Below, piece after piece: positions 56,702 through 64,000 of a stretch of 64,000 bases of DNA; position 1 is the stretch's first letter, and each line of letters begins with the position of its first letter. A program made the translations under genes and the position numbers. Origin of the DNA: Kumtagia ephedrae (GTDB lineage: Bacteria; Pseudomonadota; Alphaproteobacteria; Rhizobiales; Rhizobiaceae); NCBI RefSeq assembly GCF_003012745.1, contig NZ_PXYK01000018.1:62001-126000 (forward strand), given 5' to 3'. The notes beneath the pieces were generated by a model. It saw only the letters and a program-made list of their open reading frames with translations, ran no database searches and had not been told where the DNA came from.

Positions 56702-57460
56702 ATGATCCTTGTCAGACGTGTCGTCCTGCTGTTCGCGGCCAGCGCCCTCATGCCGGTTGCCGGTGCCGGGGCGGCGGACTACGAGCCGCCGATCTTCGTA
56801 GAGCAGGCCGAGGAATACGTGCCGGTCGAGGTCGGCTCCGGATGGTATCTGCGCGGCGACATCGGCTACATCTTCGACAATAGCTATGACGACACCCAGC
56901 TCGCGGTGACCGCCATCGACGAGTTCGCGCCGTTCGACCCGATCCGCATCCTTTCCTTCGAGGAGGACGACACGCCGGTCTTCGGCAGCGTCGGCTTCGG
57001 CTACCACTTCAACGATTTCCTGCGCGCCGACGTGAATCTCGGCCTGCTGCCGCGGGAGAAGTTCAGCACGGGCGGCCGGATCGACGGCATCGACGCTTCC
57101 GCGAGCGCCGAGAACACCTACTGGACCGGCATCGCCAACGGCTATATCGACCTCGGCACCTATGCCGGGCTGACGCCCTATGTCGGCGCCGGCGTCGGCG
57201 TGCTCTATTCGAAGATCGAGCTGGACGCGCGTCTCGGCGACCTGAGCGCGAGCTATAGCGATCGCGACTACAACTTCCTCTACACGCTGAACGCCGGTGC
57301 GTCCTACCAGGTGGCCAAGAACGTCTCGGTCGATGTCGGCTACCAGTATCTGTCCTCCCCCGACGCGCCCTTCGTGAAGATCGGCGACGACGGTGCCGAA
57401 TACGGCAAGGGCCTCGATTACCATCAGGTCAGGGTCGGCCTGCGCTACGACCTCTGGTGA
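56702..57460 (+). CDS. Omp25/31-like outer membrane beta-barrel protein (second)
   Basis: 252 residues, a paralogue of the porin-like gene 600 bases upstream. Signal peptide (about 4-25, cleavage after GAGA), acidic linker (FVEQAEEYVPVEVGSG in part), then GWYLRGDIGYIFDNSY, FLRADVNLGLLPR, GYIDLGTYAGLTPYVGAGVGVLYSK in part, and terminal RVGLRYDLW, whose final aromatic is the usual BAM signal. AGGGGAG precedes the ATG. Ends exactly against the convergent ACT gene. Confidence 0.88.
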   Translation: MILVRRVVLLFAASALMPVAGAGAADYEPPIFVEQAEEYVPVEVGSGWYLRGDIGYIFDNSYDDTQLAVTAIDEFAPFDPIRILSFEEDDTPVFGSVGFGYHFNDFLRADVNLGLLPREKFSTGGRIDGIDASASAENTYWTGIANGYIDLGTYAGLTPYVGAGVGVLYSKIELDARLGDLSASYSDRDYNFLYTLNAGASYQVAKNVSVDVGYQYLSSPDAPFVKIGDDGAEYGKGLDYHQVRVGLRYDLW

Positions 57461-57883
57461 TCAGCCCGGCGGTGGCTCCGTCGCCGCCGGCTTTGCCATG
57501 GCCTCCAGGATGGCGACGGCCTCGCCGGCCCGGTCGGCCGGGACGAAGAGATGGTCGTGGAAGAAGGCCGAGACCGGATTGACGCCCATGCCGGCCGCCG
57601 CCAGCCGCGTGGCGATCGCCGCCATGAAGCCGACCGCCTCCAAGGCCGAGTGGATCTCGAGCGTGACCATCCGGCAGGGAAACGTCCCCTGGAGACCGGC
57701 GCCTCGCGCTTCCTCCTCGCGCAGGATCAGCGTGCGGCCCTCCGCCTCGCGAAAGATCATCACCGGATCGGTTCCGGCCGGTATCGGACTGTCCGCCGGC
57801 AGGGTGCAGAAGACGAAAAGGCCGGGCTGCAGGGCCGGGCGCATTCCGGCGAGCAGGGCGGCAAGGTCGGTCTCGCCGGGCAT
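57461..57883 (-). CDS. ACT-domain protein
   Basis: 140 residues with two ACT-like modules: residues about 10-60 (PGLFVFCTLP, DPVMIFREAEGRTLIL in part) and about 65-130 (RMVTLEIHSALEAVGFMAAIATRLA in part, GVNPVSAFFHDHLFVP). This is the PF10000 plus PF13840 layout of small stand-alone ACT proteins that bind amino acids; role not established. GGGGAG precedes the ATG. Convergent with the porin-like gene with no spacer. Confidence 0.83.
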   Translation of the reverse strand: MPGETDLAALLAGMRPALQPGLFVFCTLPADSPIPAGTDPVMIFREAEGRTLILREEEARGAGLQGTFPCRMVTLEIHSALEAVGFMAAIATRLAAAGMGVNPVSAFFHDHLFVPADRAGEAVAILEAMAKPAATEPPPG

Positions 57884-58028
57884 CTTTGTCTCCCCTTCCG
57901 ACGCGCTGCGCAGGCTGGCAGCGCCAGTCTGGCCGGAATCATCCGCCGGTCAAGCGCGACGGCTCGCAACCGGCGGCGCGTTGAGGCATTTTCCGTACGG
58001 TGTATGGTGATTCCGGGAGGGCGCAACG

Positions 58029-58667
58029 ATGGCGAATGCGCGCAGCCGCAGGGAACTGCAAAAGGCCGAGGTCCGGGCCGAGCTGGTCGAGGCGGCGCAC
58101 GCCCTGGTCAGGGAGGAAGGCTATGAGGGGCTGACCATCCGCAAGCTGGCGGCCCGCGTGGGCTACGCGCCTATGTCCGTCTACTCCTACTTTCCCGACA
58201 AGCACGCCATCCTGTTCGCGCTGGCGCGGGATGCCTTTGCCATCCTTGCAAGGCGCATGGAGCGCGAGGCCCCGGCCGATCCGCTGCAGGCGCTCATCAA
58301 GATGATGCGCGAATACGCCGCCTTCGCTTTCGACAACCCCAACGAATACCGCACCGTCTTCACCTCGCGGGATCCTGCCAGCATGCCGCACGAGGATCCC
58401 GCCGAGCTGCAGAAGGAAAACCCGGCGCTGCAACTCCTGCTGAAGCGCGTCCAGGCCTGCGTGGACGCCGGTGTGCTGGAAGGGGACGTCTTCGCCATCT
58501 CCACCCTGCTGTGGACGTTCGGCCACGGCACCGTGTCGCTGCTGATCAGCTTTCCCGGCTATCCGTTCGGCGAGCGCGACGCCTATGTCGAGCGGACCAT
58601 CGAGGTGGTGCTGGCGGGCCTGCGCAGCGCCCCCGTCGCACCGCTCGGAACGACGTCGCGCTGCTGA
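58029..58667 (+). CDS. TetR/AcrR-family regulator
   Basis: 212 residues. The N-terminal 60 residues are a TetR helix-turn-helix: AAHALVREEGYEGLTIRKLAARVGYAPMSVYSYFPDKHAIL (core LTIRKLAARVGYAPMSVYSYF). The C-terminal ligand domain is helical and unassigned (TetR_C family with MMREYAAFAFDNPNEYR). GGGAGGG precedes the ATG, and CCGTACGG at 57993-58000 could be an operator half. Target genes not obvious; the neighbour is a LysR gene on the other strand. Confidence 0.87.
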   Translation: MANARSRRELQKAEVRAELVEAAHALVREEGYEGLTIRKLAARVGYAPMSVYSYFPDKHAILFALARDAFAILARRMEREAPADPLQALIKMMREYAAFAFDNPNEYRTVFTSRDPASMPHEDPAELQKENPALQLLLKRVQACVDAGVLEGDVFAISTLLWTFGHGTVSLLISFPGYPFGERDAYVERTIEVVLAGLRSAPVAPLGTTSRC

Positions 58668-58735
58668 CGCCTCGCTGGTGCATCTCGGCGCTCGCGGAGT
58701 CGGTTTTGAGGAGTTGCACGACGCGCTTCGCGGCC

Positions 58736-59668
58736 TCATTCTCCAACTTCAATCCCAGATGACATATCCATCGCGGCCGCGACGATGGCACGCCTCAACC
58801 ATATGTGCCTTGGCGCGTCCTGCTGGCGCGCGTGCCAGGCGAGGCTCATCGTGAAACTCCCAAGATCGAGGGGCGGTGGCAACGATGCGAGGCGTCTCAT
58901 GTTGGCGGCCGCTCGTGCCAGGCTCGACGGCAGGGTCATGATAAGGTCGGAGCGGGCGGCGATCTCGACGGCCGCGAAGAAATTCGGCACACGCAGTTTC
59001 ACCCGTCGCCTTCGCCCCATCCGCGCAAGCACCTCGTCGACAGGTGCGGGTCCGACGCCTGTGACGCTCACCACGATATGCTCAAGCGCCAGGAAGCGGT
59101 CGAGCGTGAGTTCTTCGGCGAGCGCGGGGTGGTGCGCCCGCATGAGCGTCACGAGGTCTTCGTCATAGAGGCGGCGTCGCTGGATGCCGGCCGGCGCGTC
59201 CTCGACCAGCGCCACCATCGCGTCCGCTACTCCCTGCTCCAGCGCTTCGAAGCCGTTCGCGCCCGGCGCGGCAATGTCGAGGTCGACGGATGGCGCCTCG
59301 CGGGCGAGGCGGGCGAGCAAATACGGCGCGAGCGCGGCGGCCTGGAGATCAGGCGTGAGAAGTCGGACCCGACCCGTCGCCGTCGCGGGATCGAATGAGC
59401 TCGCCTCCAGCATTTCTCCCACGCCCGCCAGTATGGTGCGCAGCATGGGACGCACCGCTTCGGCACGGGAACTGAGGACGTAGCCACCCGGCCCGTCAAC
59501 CAGCAGCGCATCCGAAAACAGGGCGCGCAATCGTCCGAGCGCTCGGCTCGCGGCGGGCTGGCTCATGCCGAGCCGGTGGGCGGCTCGCGTGACGTTCTTC
59601 TCATCCAGCAGCGCCTCGAGCGCCACCAGCAAGTTAAGGTCGACCCGGCGCAAATCCACTTCACGCAT
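58736..59668 (-). CDS. LysR-family transcriptional regulator
   Basis: 310 residues: N-terminal helix-turn-helix (LRRVDLNLLVALEALLDEKNVTRAAHRLGMSQPAASRALGRL in part; core VTRAAHRLGMSQPAASRAL) and a C-terminal effector domain with two alpha/beta lobes. The start at 59668 (MREVDLRR) fits the family; ATGs further upstream would extend it. Divergent from the NmrA-like gene over 85 bases, the normal arrangement of a LysR regulator with its target. Confidence 0.9.
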   Translation of the reverse strand: MREVDLRRVDLNLLVALEALLDEKNVTRAAHRLGMSQPAASRALGRLRALFSDALLVDGPGGYVLSSRAEAVRPMLRTILAGVGEMLEASSFDPATATGRVRLLTPDLQAAALAPYLLARLAREAPSVDLDIAAPGANGFEALEQGVADAMVALVEDAPAGIQRRRLYDEDLVTLMRAHHPALAEELTLDRFLALEHIVVSVTGVGPAPVDEVLARMGRRRRVKLRVPNFFAAVEIAARSDLIMTLPSSLARAAANMRRLASLPPPLDLGSFTMSLAWHARQQDAPRHIWLRRAIVAAAMDMSSGIEVGE

Positions 59669-59683
59669 AATCACCATATACAG

Positions 59684-59700
59684 CATGCATTGGACGCATG
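59684..59700. promoter_or_regulatory. LysR-type box in the divergent region
   Basis: CATGC-ATTGGAC-GCATG has five-bp arms and contains the T-N11-A pattern (T59686, A59698) of LysR sites. It lies 15 bases before the LysR start and 53 bases before the NmrA-like gene. Confidence 0.5.
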
Positions 59701-59753
59701 GAAGTTTCGCGCCTATCCATTCCTTCATCGAACGAACTGACGGAGTGGCAATC

Positions 59754-60632
59754 ATGTATGTCGTGCTTGGAGCAAACGGACGGGCCGGGGGCGAGGCGGC
59801 GCGCGCCCTCATCGAGCGCGGTGAGGCCGTGCGTGTTGTCCTGCGTCGCAAGGAACAAGGTGAAAAATGGACGGAACTCGGCGCGGAGGTGGCCGTCGCG
59901 AACATCGAGGATGCCGACGCGATGACCGACGCGCTGAGGGGCACGTCGGGTGCGTTCCTGCTCAATCCTCCGCCGGTGAGCGGCGATCCTTTTGCGCGTA
60001 CGGAAGAACTCGGTGCCGCGCTTGCCGATGCCGCACGGCGGGCGCGTTTACTCAAGGCCGTCGTCCTGTCGTCCATCGGCGCGCAGCATGCCTCCGGCAC
60101 CGGCGTCATCGCCACCCTCAACCGGGTCGAAGCCCTGCTTGGCGGAGTGGCGCCGGCGACCGCCTTCCTGCGGTCGGGCTATTTTGTCGAGACCTGGAGC
60201 GAGGTGGCGCAAACCGTTGTGTCGGAAAGCGTACTGCCGAGCTTTATCGAACCTTCCCAAAAAATCCCGATGGTGAGCACGATCGATGTCGGGCGCACCG
60301 CGGCCGCCCTGCTGTGCGAGGAGTGGACCGGCAAACGCGTCGTGGAGCTCGGCGGACCGGAAGACTGGAGCGCCGGCGAGGTGGCGGTGGCCTTCGCCGA
60401 CTTTCTCGGCCGTCCCGTGGTGCCGGTGCCGGTCCCGGCGGAGCGCCGCGCGGCGCTGCTTGCAGAGCAAGGCGTGCCCGATGAGGTGGCGCACGCGCTT
60501 CTCGGCATGTACGAGGGAATCGCCAACGGCCTGTTCAGGCGCGAGAAGGACAGCGAACACCGGCGCGGCTCGGTTTCTCTGATGACAGCGATCGAGCGCG
60601 TTGTCGCAACAGGTGGACCAGCCAGCCGCTGA
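59754..60632 (+). CDS. NmrA-like NAD(P)-binding protein
   Basis: 292 residues, an atypical short-chain dehydrogenase fold: YVVLGANGRAGGEAARALIE at the N-terminus (GxxGxxG variant), VVLRRKEQGEKW, a DADAMTDALRGTSGAFLLNPP switch region and VVLSSIGAQHASGTG. No catalytic YxxxK is seen, so a sensor or reductase of the NmrA/HSCARG type is likely. GGAG precedes the ATG at 59754. Target of the divergent LysR by arrangement. Confidence 0.85.
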   Translation: MYVVLGANGRAGGEAARALIERGEAVRVVLRRKEQGEKWTELGAEVAVANIEDADAMTDALRGTSGAFLLNPPPVSGDPFARTEELGAALADAARRARLLKAVVLSSIGAQHASGTGVIATLNRVEALLGGVAPATAFLRSGYFVETWSEVAQTVVSESVLPSFIEPSQKIPMVSTIDVGRTAAALLCEEWTGKRVVELGGPEDWSAGEVAVAFADFLGRPVVPVPVPAERRAALLAEQGVPDEVAHALLGMYEGIANGLFRREKDSEHRRGSVSLMTAIERVVATGGPASR

Positions 60633-60721
60633 TCCTTGGCGGCGGCCGTCGGCGGTCGCTGCTCCATGTTCACACCGAGAATGCCGACACCGTTTCGAAG
60701 TTGCCGTCTACTTGCAAGAGT

Positions 60722-60739
60722 TTTCGTACATGTACGAAA
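60722..60739. promoter_or_regulatory. Perfect 18-bp palindrome upstream of the small exported protein
   Basis: TTTCGTACATGTACGAAA is its own reverse complement, 70 bases before the start of the 83-residue exported protein. The same CGTACATGTACG core recurs at 60783-60794, 58 bases away centre to centre, about five to six helical turns. Two identical sites on one face of the DNA suggest cooperative binding by a TetR- or LysR-like dimer. Confidence 0.65.
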
Positions 60740-60782
60740 TCGCTTGCGCCCGCATGTCTCTTGCCGTATCTGTACGTTACTG

Positions 60783-60794
60783 CGTACATGTACG
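60783..60794. promoter_or_regulatory. Second CGTACATGTACG palindrome
   Basis: A 12-bp perfect palindrome repeating the core of the 18-bp site, and overlapping a TGTACG-TTACTG-CGTACA inverted repeat (60771-60788). It ends 15 bases before the ATG at 60810, so binding would block translation initiation or transcription of the small gene. Confidence 0.6.
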
Positions 60795-60809
60795 GAAAGG
60801 ATCGCGGAG

Positions 60810-61061
60810 ATGAAGAAACTCGCACTGGCATTTGCCCTGCTGCTGGGCACGTCCGGACCGCTGCTTGCCGACACGGCGGCGAAGGATGCCGGGAAGGCGG
60901 CTACGCCGCGCACCGTCACGGCCGACCGGCCCGTGCTTGACCAGACCAAAACCCGGTCGATCCGGCAGGCACAGGAGCCTGCCGACACGGCGGCACCCGC
61001 CAAGCGGCGCGTCCGCTCCGGCATCGAGATCAATCCCTGGATCGTGCCCAGCTTCCGGTGA
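60810..61061 (+). CDS. Small exported protein of unknown function
   Basis: 83 residues: a clear signal peptide (residues 4-20, cleavage after LLA near 20) then a short polar chain (TAAKDAGKAATPRTVTADRP in part) with Arg/Lys-rich end (AKRRVRSGIEINPW) and no Cys. No family recognised. AAAGGA precedes the ATG. It has the strongest pair of palindromes in the window upstream. Confidence 0.6.
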   Translation: MKKLALAFALLLGTSGPLLADTAAKDAGKAATPRTVTADRPVLDQTKTRSIRQAQEPADTAAPAKRRVRSGIEINPWIVPSFR

Positions 61062-61096
61062 AATCCGCGGCCGCTGTGATCGGTCGACGGGTAGTT

Positions 61097-61274
61097 TAGC
61101 GCCCCCGTGGTTCGACCGCTCGACAAGCTCGCGGCTCACCATGAGGGCTCCTGATAGGCTTCGCCCGCCACAACTGTCGCTTGCGTTGACTGCCCACAGC
61201 GATCGGCGCGACCGTCCCGGTAGCCCTCATGGTGAGCCGCGGGCTTGTCGAGCGGTCGAACCACGGGGGCGCTA
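61097..61274. repeat. Long inverted repeat with 53-base arms
   Basis: Left arm 61097-61149 and right arm 61222-61274 are reverse complements with one mismatch in 53, separated by a 72-base loop. Arms include GGTTCGACCGCTCGACAAGC and CTCACCATGAGGGCT. No open frame or transposase lies inside, so this is a dispersed palindromic repeat between convergent genes, possibly acting as a bidirectional terminator. Confidence 0.8.
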
Positions 61275-61307
61275 GACACGACCCTATCCGCGACGGGCCG
61301 ACCGCCG

Positions 61308-62174
61308 CTATTCCTCGGCGGGCGCCGGCCGGCGGCGACCGTAGCCGGCGAGCGGCTGGTAGCCACGGAAATAGTCGATGGTGAAGGTTTTCGGATAGCC
61401 CGGCTGGCGGTTGAGCGGGCCGGCGGGAGCGTCGGGCCGCTCATAGATGCCGAGCATGACCTGCATCGGATAGGCGGGCGATTGGGGGATGCGCCTGAGC
61501 AGCCGGTCGTCGACGAAGACGTCGACATGGCGCGGCGTCCATTCCGCCGCGTAGATGTGGAACTCGGTGGCGTCGATCGGCACGAAATCGGTGAACCAGG
61601 CGTCGGCCAGCGCCGGGTCGCCGGCTGCGTGGACGCCATAGCCGATGCGTGTCGACCGCGTGCCGGCAAAGCCGCCGGAAATCTCGCACACGCAGATGCG
61701 GCCGGACCGCTCCGGCCGGTCGCCGAAGCCGACCAGCCACAGCCCGACCTGGTTCAGGCGCGATGCCGCCGCCTTGGCGCGCATCTCGAAATAGCCGTAG
61801 CGCGGCACGTAGAGGCGCTGCCTGTCCTGCGGCTCGCGCACGCGGCTGTCGGGATTGCACCGCGCCTGCCCGTCGGCGCTGTCCACGGGCCCGGAATAGA
61901 CGCCCGTCTGCAGCGACGACGCACGCACCGTGCCGTCGAATTCGGGGCACCAGGGCTGCTGCCCGTCGTCGATTTCCAGGACGACGGAACCCTTGGCGAA
62001 GCGGTACCGCGCGGCGGCCTGGCGGCGCGAGCTCCAGTGCGGCAAATGGTAGGGCAGCCATTTGCGTCGGTCGAGGGCGGGGCCGTTGAAGGCTTCGGCG
62101 AAGTCGAGGCGGTAGCCGGGCCTCAAAATAGGATTCGGCGGCACGCTGCCGGCCGGCCACATTTCCGCGATCAT
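61308..62174 (-). CDS. GH16-like protein with changed catalytic motif
   Basis: 288 residues with a concanavalin A-like GH16 pattern: FAEAFNGPALDRRKWLPYHLPHW near the start, VYSGPV, RYGYFEMRAKAAAS, FHIYAAEWTPRHVDVFVDDRLL in part and a closing FTIDYFRGY. The catalytic strand, normally E-x-D-x-x-E, reads R-I-C-V-C-E (SGRICVCEISGG), so the nucleophile Glu and the Asp are replaced while the acid/base Glu stays. ATG at 62174 leaves no obvious signal peptide. Could be a carbohydrate-binding or altered hydrolase; same strand as the DUF2235 gene, 91 bases after it. Confidence 0.75.
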   Translation of the reverse strand: MIAEMWPAGSVPPNPILRPGYRLDFAEAFNGPALDRRKWLPYHLPHWSSRRQAAARYRFAKGSVVLEIDDGQQPWCPEFDGTVRASSLQTGVYSGPVDSADGQARCNPDSRVREPQDRQRLYVPRYGYFEMRAKAAASRLNQVGLWLVGFGDRPERSGRICVCEISGGFAGTRSTRIGYGVHAAGDPALADAWFTDFVPIDATEFHIYAAEWTPRHVDVFVDDRLLRRIPQSPAYPMQVMLGIYERPDAPAGPLNRQPGYPKTFTIDYFRGYQPLAGYGRRRPAPAEE

Positions 62175-62265
62175 CTGCTTCGCCCCTGCTGTTGCGATGC
62201 GGCAAGGACTAGCGCGCGCCGTCCTGCCCGCCAACGGCCGGCGCGGCCGTCTCCTGACAGGCAAG

Positions 62266-63444
62266 TCAGCAGGCGGTGCGGTAAAACGCCCGGAAAAGAC
62301 CCGAAGGGCGGGGTTTTTCAGGGTAGAAATGGCTCACTCTCGGGTGAATCCGCAACGGTTTCGGCCGATATTCGGGCGAAAACTGCGCGAACCGCTTCTC
62401 GATGTCGACGCATAGCGGATCGGTGTCCTTCGCCATCCCCCGGATCGACCGTGCCGCCGGCAGCCAGAACTGGCCGAAACCGGTGCGCTCGTCATGCGCC
62501 GGCCCAAGCACCTTGCCTTCGGTGTTGACCACGATCGGGAAATGCAGACCGGTGAGCACGCGCAGCCGCTCCAGCATCCAGGCGAGGCTCAGATTGGCCA
62601 GCGTGTCGTCCTCGTAGCCGCCGCCGATGTCGGAATGCACGCCGGGAAACCAGATCTGCTCGATGACCTGGCCCGCCGCCTTGCCCTTGCCGCCGGCATC
62701 GTCCCACAGTTCGGGGGCGAAGGCCTTGCGGTTCTCGTCGATCGACAGCGCCTGCAAGCCGACGGGCACGCGGGTCGATAGCTCGCTGTTGTGGAATTCG
62801 TGCTTGTAGGGATTGATGGTGTTCATCATGCCCGGCAGGCCGAGCGCCTTCACGGTGTCGAACACGCCGACGACCGACGGCACGACTTCCTCGGACGCAT
62901 AGCGGGCCGCGAATGCATCGCCGGCCTTTCTTCGCTCGTGCTCGTCCTTGATCTTGTAGGCCGCGACCGCCTCCTGGGCGATGGCGCGCCGCCGCTCGGC
63001 GCCGGCTCCGGTCTTGTCACTGGAGATGGGGGCGCCTCGATCCGTGGCGGCGACGCCGCAGACCGCCAGGACGCCGCCGAGGCAGCGCACCGTGTAGGCG
63101 CCGCGGCTGAAGCCGAACAGCCCGATCCTGGCGCCGGGCCGCCAATCCTTCATCAGCGCCTCGTAGCAATCGACGATATTGGCGGTGATGCCCCAGCCGG
63201 TCGCCTTGCTCCACAGATTGCGGCAGGTGCGCGTCCAGTCCCATTCGCCCTTTTCCGGCGCGCCGAGCCCGGCATCGTAGAAGGTCTTGATACCCGGCTG
63301 CCCGTCGATCGCCGAATACATCTGGAAGATGTTCGTATTCTTGATCTTCTCCCCTTCGAGCTCCTGGACCTCGTCGGCGCGGACGCCGCGCTGCCCGGTG
63401 CCGTCGGAGAATATCAGTACCCACTCATCCTGCACCCCAGACAT
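62266..63444 (-). CDS. DUF2235 alpha/beta-hydrolase-like protein
   Basis: 392 residues. DUF2235 core: LIFSDGTGQRG near 9, IKTFYDAGLG, and the nucleophile elbow LFGFSRGAYTVRCL (GFSRG, Ser near 107); later VVGVFDTVKALG with a possible Asp and VWFPGVHSDIGGGY-like segment (IWFPGVHSDIGG) with the His. This family includes phospholipase-like enzymes and type VI secretion effectors. GGAGGAAAAG immediately precedes the ATG at 63444. No signal peptide; no T6SS genes nearby. Followed by the GH16-like gene. Confidence 0.88.
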   Translation of the reverse strand: MSGVQDEWVLIFSDGTGQRGVRADEVQELEGEKIKNTNIFQMYSAIDGQPGIKTFYDAGLGAPEKGEWDWTRTCRNLWSKATGWGITANIVDCYEALMKDWRPGARIGLFGFSRGAYTVRCLGGVLAVCGVAATDRGAPISSDKTGAGAERRRAIAQEAVAAYKIKDEHERRKAGDAFAARYASEEVVPSVVGVFDTVKALGLPGMMNTINPYKHEFHNSELSTRVPVGLQALSIDENRKAFAPELWDDAGGKGKAAGQVIEQIWFPGVHSDIGGGYEDDTLANLSLAWMLERLRVLTGLHFPIVVNTEGKVLGPAHDERTGFGQFWLPAARSIRGMAKDTDPLCVDIEKRFAQFSPEYRPKPLRIHPRVSHFYPEKPRPSGLFRAFYRTAC

Positions 63445-63630
63445 CTTTTCCTCCGCATGATAGACGGAAAGTTTCTTCGGGGCCTCTCTGCAGATAATCA
63501 TCCGAATCCTGCTAGGATTCAAGATATCATCGTCACAATTGGCGATTTTCCGATGTATTTTTCCTTGTAACCTGCAAATTATTAGTAATTAAGTTCGAAG
63601 GTTAAGCGTCACCCAGATCTTTGCAGAAAT

Positions 63631-63658
63631 AAAAAGGCCGGGGAAAGTCCCCGGCCTT
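63631..63658 (-). terminator. Terminator of the HAAT binding-protein gene
   Basis: AAGGCCGGGG-AAAGT-CCCCGGCCTT, a ten-bp perfect stem; on the minus strand it is followed by five T, 26 bases after the stop of the binding-protein gene at 63684. Confidence 0.85.
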
Positions 63659-63683
63659 GCTTGAATCGGGCAGATAGGCCCGC

Positions 63684-64000
63684 TTATTCCGCCGCGACGA
63701 TCTTGCCGCCTTCCCACTTGAACAGCGAGAAGCTCGGCGAGCTGAGATCCCCGCTCTCGCCATAGGTCAGCTTGCCGATGGCCGTCTGCACCGGCTCGCC
63801 AGACTTCAGCGCGGTGGCCACCGCAGCCGGATCGTCGGCCTTGCCCGCCTTCTCGATGCCGGCCTTGATCACCTCGACCGCCGCATAGGCGTTCAGCGTG
63901 AAGGCCTCCGGCGGAATCCCCTTCTCGTTCAGCACTTTCACGGCTTCGGCCGAATCCGGGTTCTGCAGCGCGTCGGTGGCGTTGGTGAAGAGCGTGCCGG
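63684..64000 (-). CDS. HAAT-type ABC transporter binding protein (3' end, partial)
   Basis: C-terminal 105 residues (stop at 63684, frame open to the window end). The sequence ends with [28 protein letters not shown] in part, [19 protein letters not shown] and [12 protein letters not shown], the C-lobe signature of LivJ/LivK/BraC binding proteins. Distinct from the binding protein at 17601. A strong terminator follows, so it is the last gene of its unit. Confidence 0.9.
   Translation of the reverse strand, partial: GTLFTNATDALQNPDSAEAVKVLNEKGIPPEAFTLNAYAAVEVIKAGIEKAGKADDPAAVATALKSGEPVQTAIGKLTYGESGDLSSPSFSLFKWEGGKIVAAE

Overview
The window is chromosomal DNA from a GC-rich alphaproteobacterium of the Hyphomicrobiales (Rhizobiales), most like Mesorhizobium, Aminobacter and other Phyllobacteriaceae. 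The reasons are gene content and order (tkt-gap, DUF4164-zapA, phbB-phbA facing phaR, rcdA, ruvCAB, ybgC...tolQRAB-pal-cpoB-tilS-ftsH-glmM, Omp25/31-type porins) and perfect CtrA boxes (TTAA-N7-TTAA). This placement is inference from families and synteny; no database was searched.

Layout: 1-6470 is central metabolism, cell division and polyhydroxyalkanoate genes (gap partial, tkt, DUF4164, zapA, phbB, phbA, phaR). 6768-12593 holds an exported metallo-hydrolase, a glycerophosphodiesterase, an ArsR regulator diverging from an SRPBCC-VOC-SRPBCC operon, and a MotA/MotB-like pair. 12743-23204 is an accessory organosulfur block, all on the minus strand: a DszA-like flavin monooxygenase, a complete branched-chain amino acid type (HAAT) ABC transporter, a DszC/SfnB-like flavoenzyme broken by a one-base frameshift, SsuD and an FAD/NAD(P) protein. 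23485-35704 is mixed: hemolysin III, AraC facing DUF1254, suhB, efp, a Sel1 protein, a thiE-like gene, a RelE/Xre toxin-antitoxin pair, a TauE/SafE permease, OpgC, an acyl-CoA ligase and a small membrane protein.

35701-39695 combines a predicted small RNA, rcdA and the ruv genes; both the RNA and rcdA carry a perfect CtrA box, and a VapBC toxin-antitoxin module sits between ruvA and ruvB. 39824-43357 holds a Tat-type phosphoesterase, a GH5 hydrolase, ybgC and a hexapeptide acyltransferase. 43626-55055 is the Tol-Pal envelope cluster running into tilS, ftsH and glmM. 55302-57460 has two Omp25/31-like porins, each with its own CtrA box. The end, 57461-64000, has an ACT protein, a TetR gene, a LysR/NmrA divergent pair, a small exported protein behind two strong palindromes, a GH16-like protein with a changed catalytic motif, a DUF2235 hydrolase and the 3' end of a HAAT binding-protein gene.

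The most interesting points are the organosulfur cluster that uses a HAAT transporter instead of SsuABC/TauABC, with its frameshifted oxygenase; the CtrA-box group (small RNA, rcdA, two porins); vapBC inside the ruv operon; and the palindrome-controlled small exported protein. None is proven novel here; each finding gives a decisive check.
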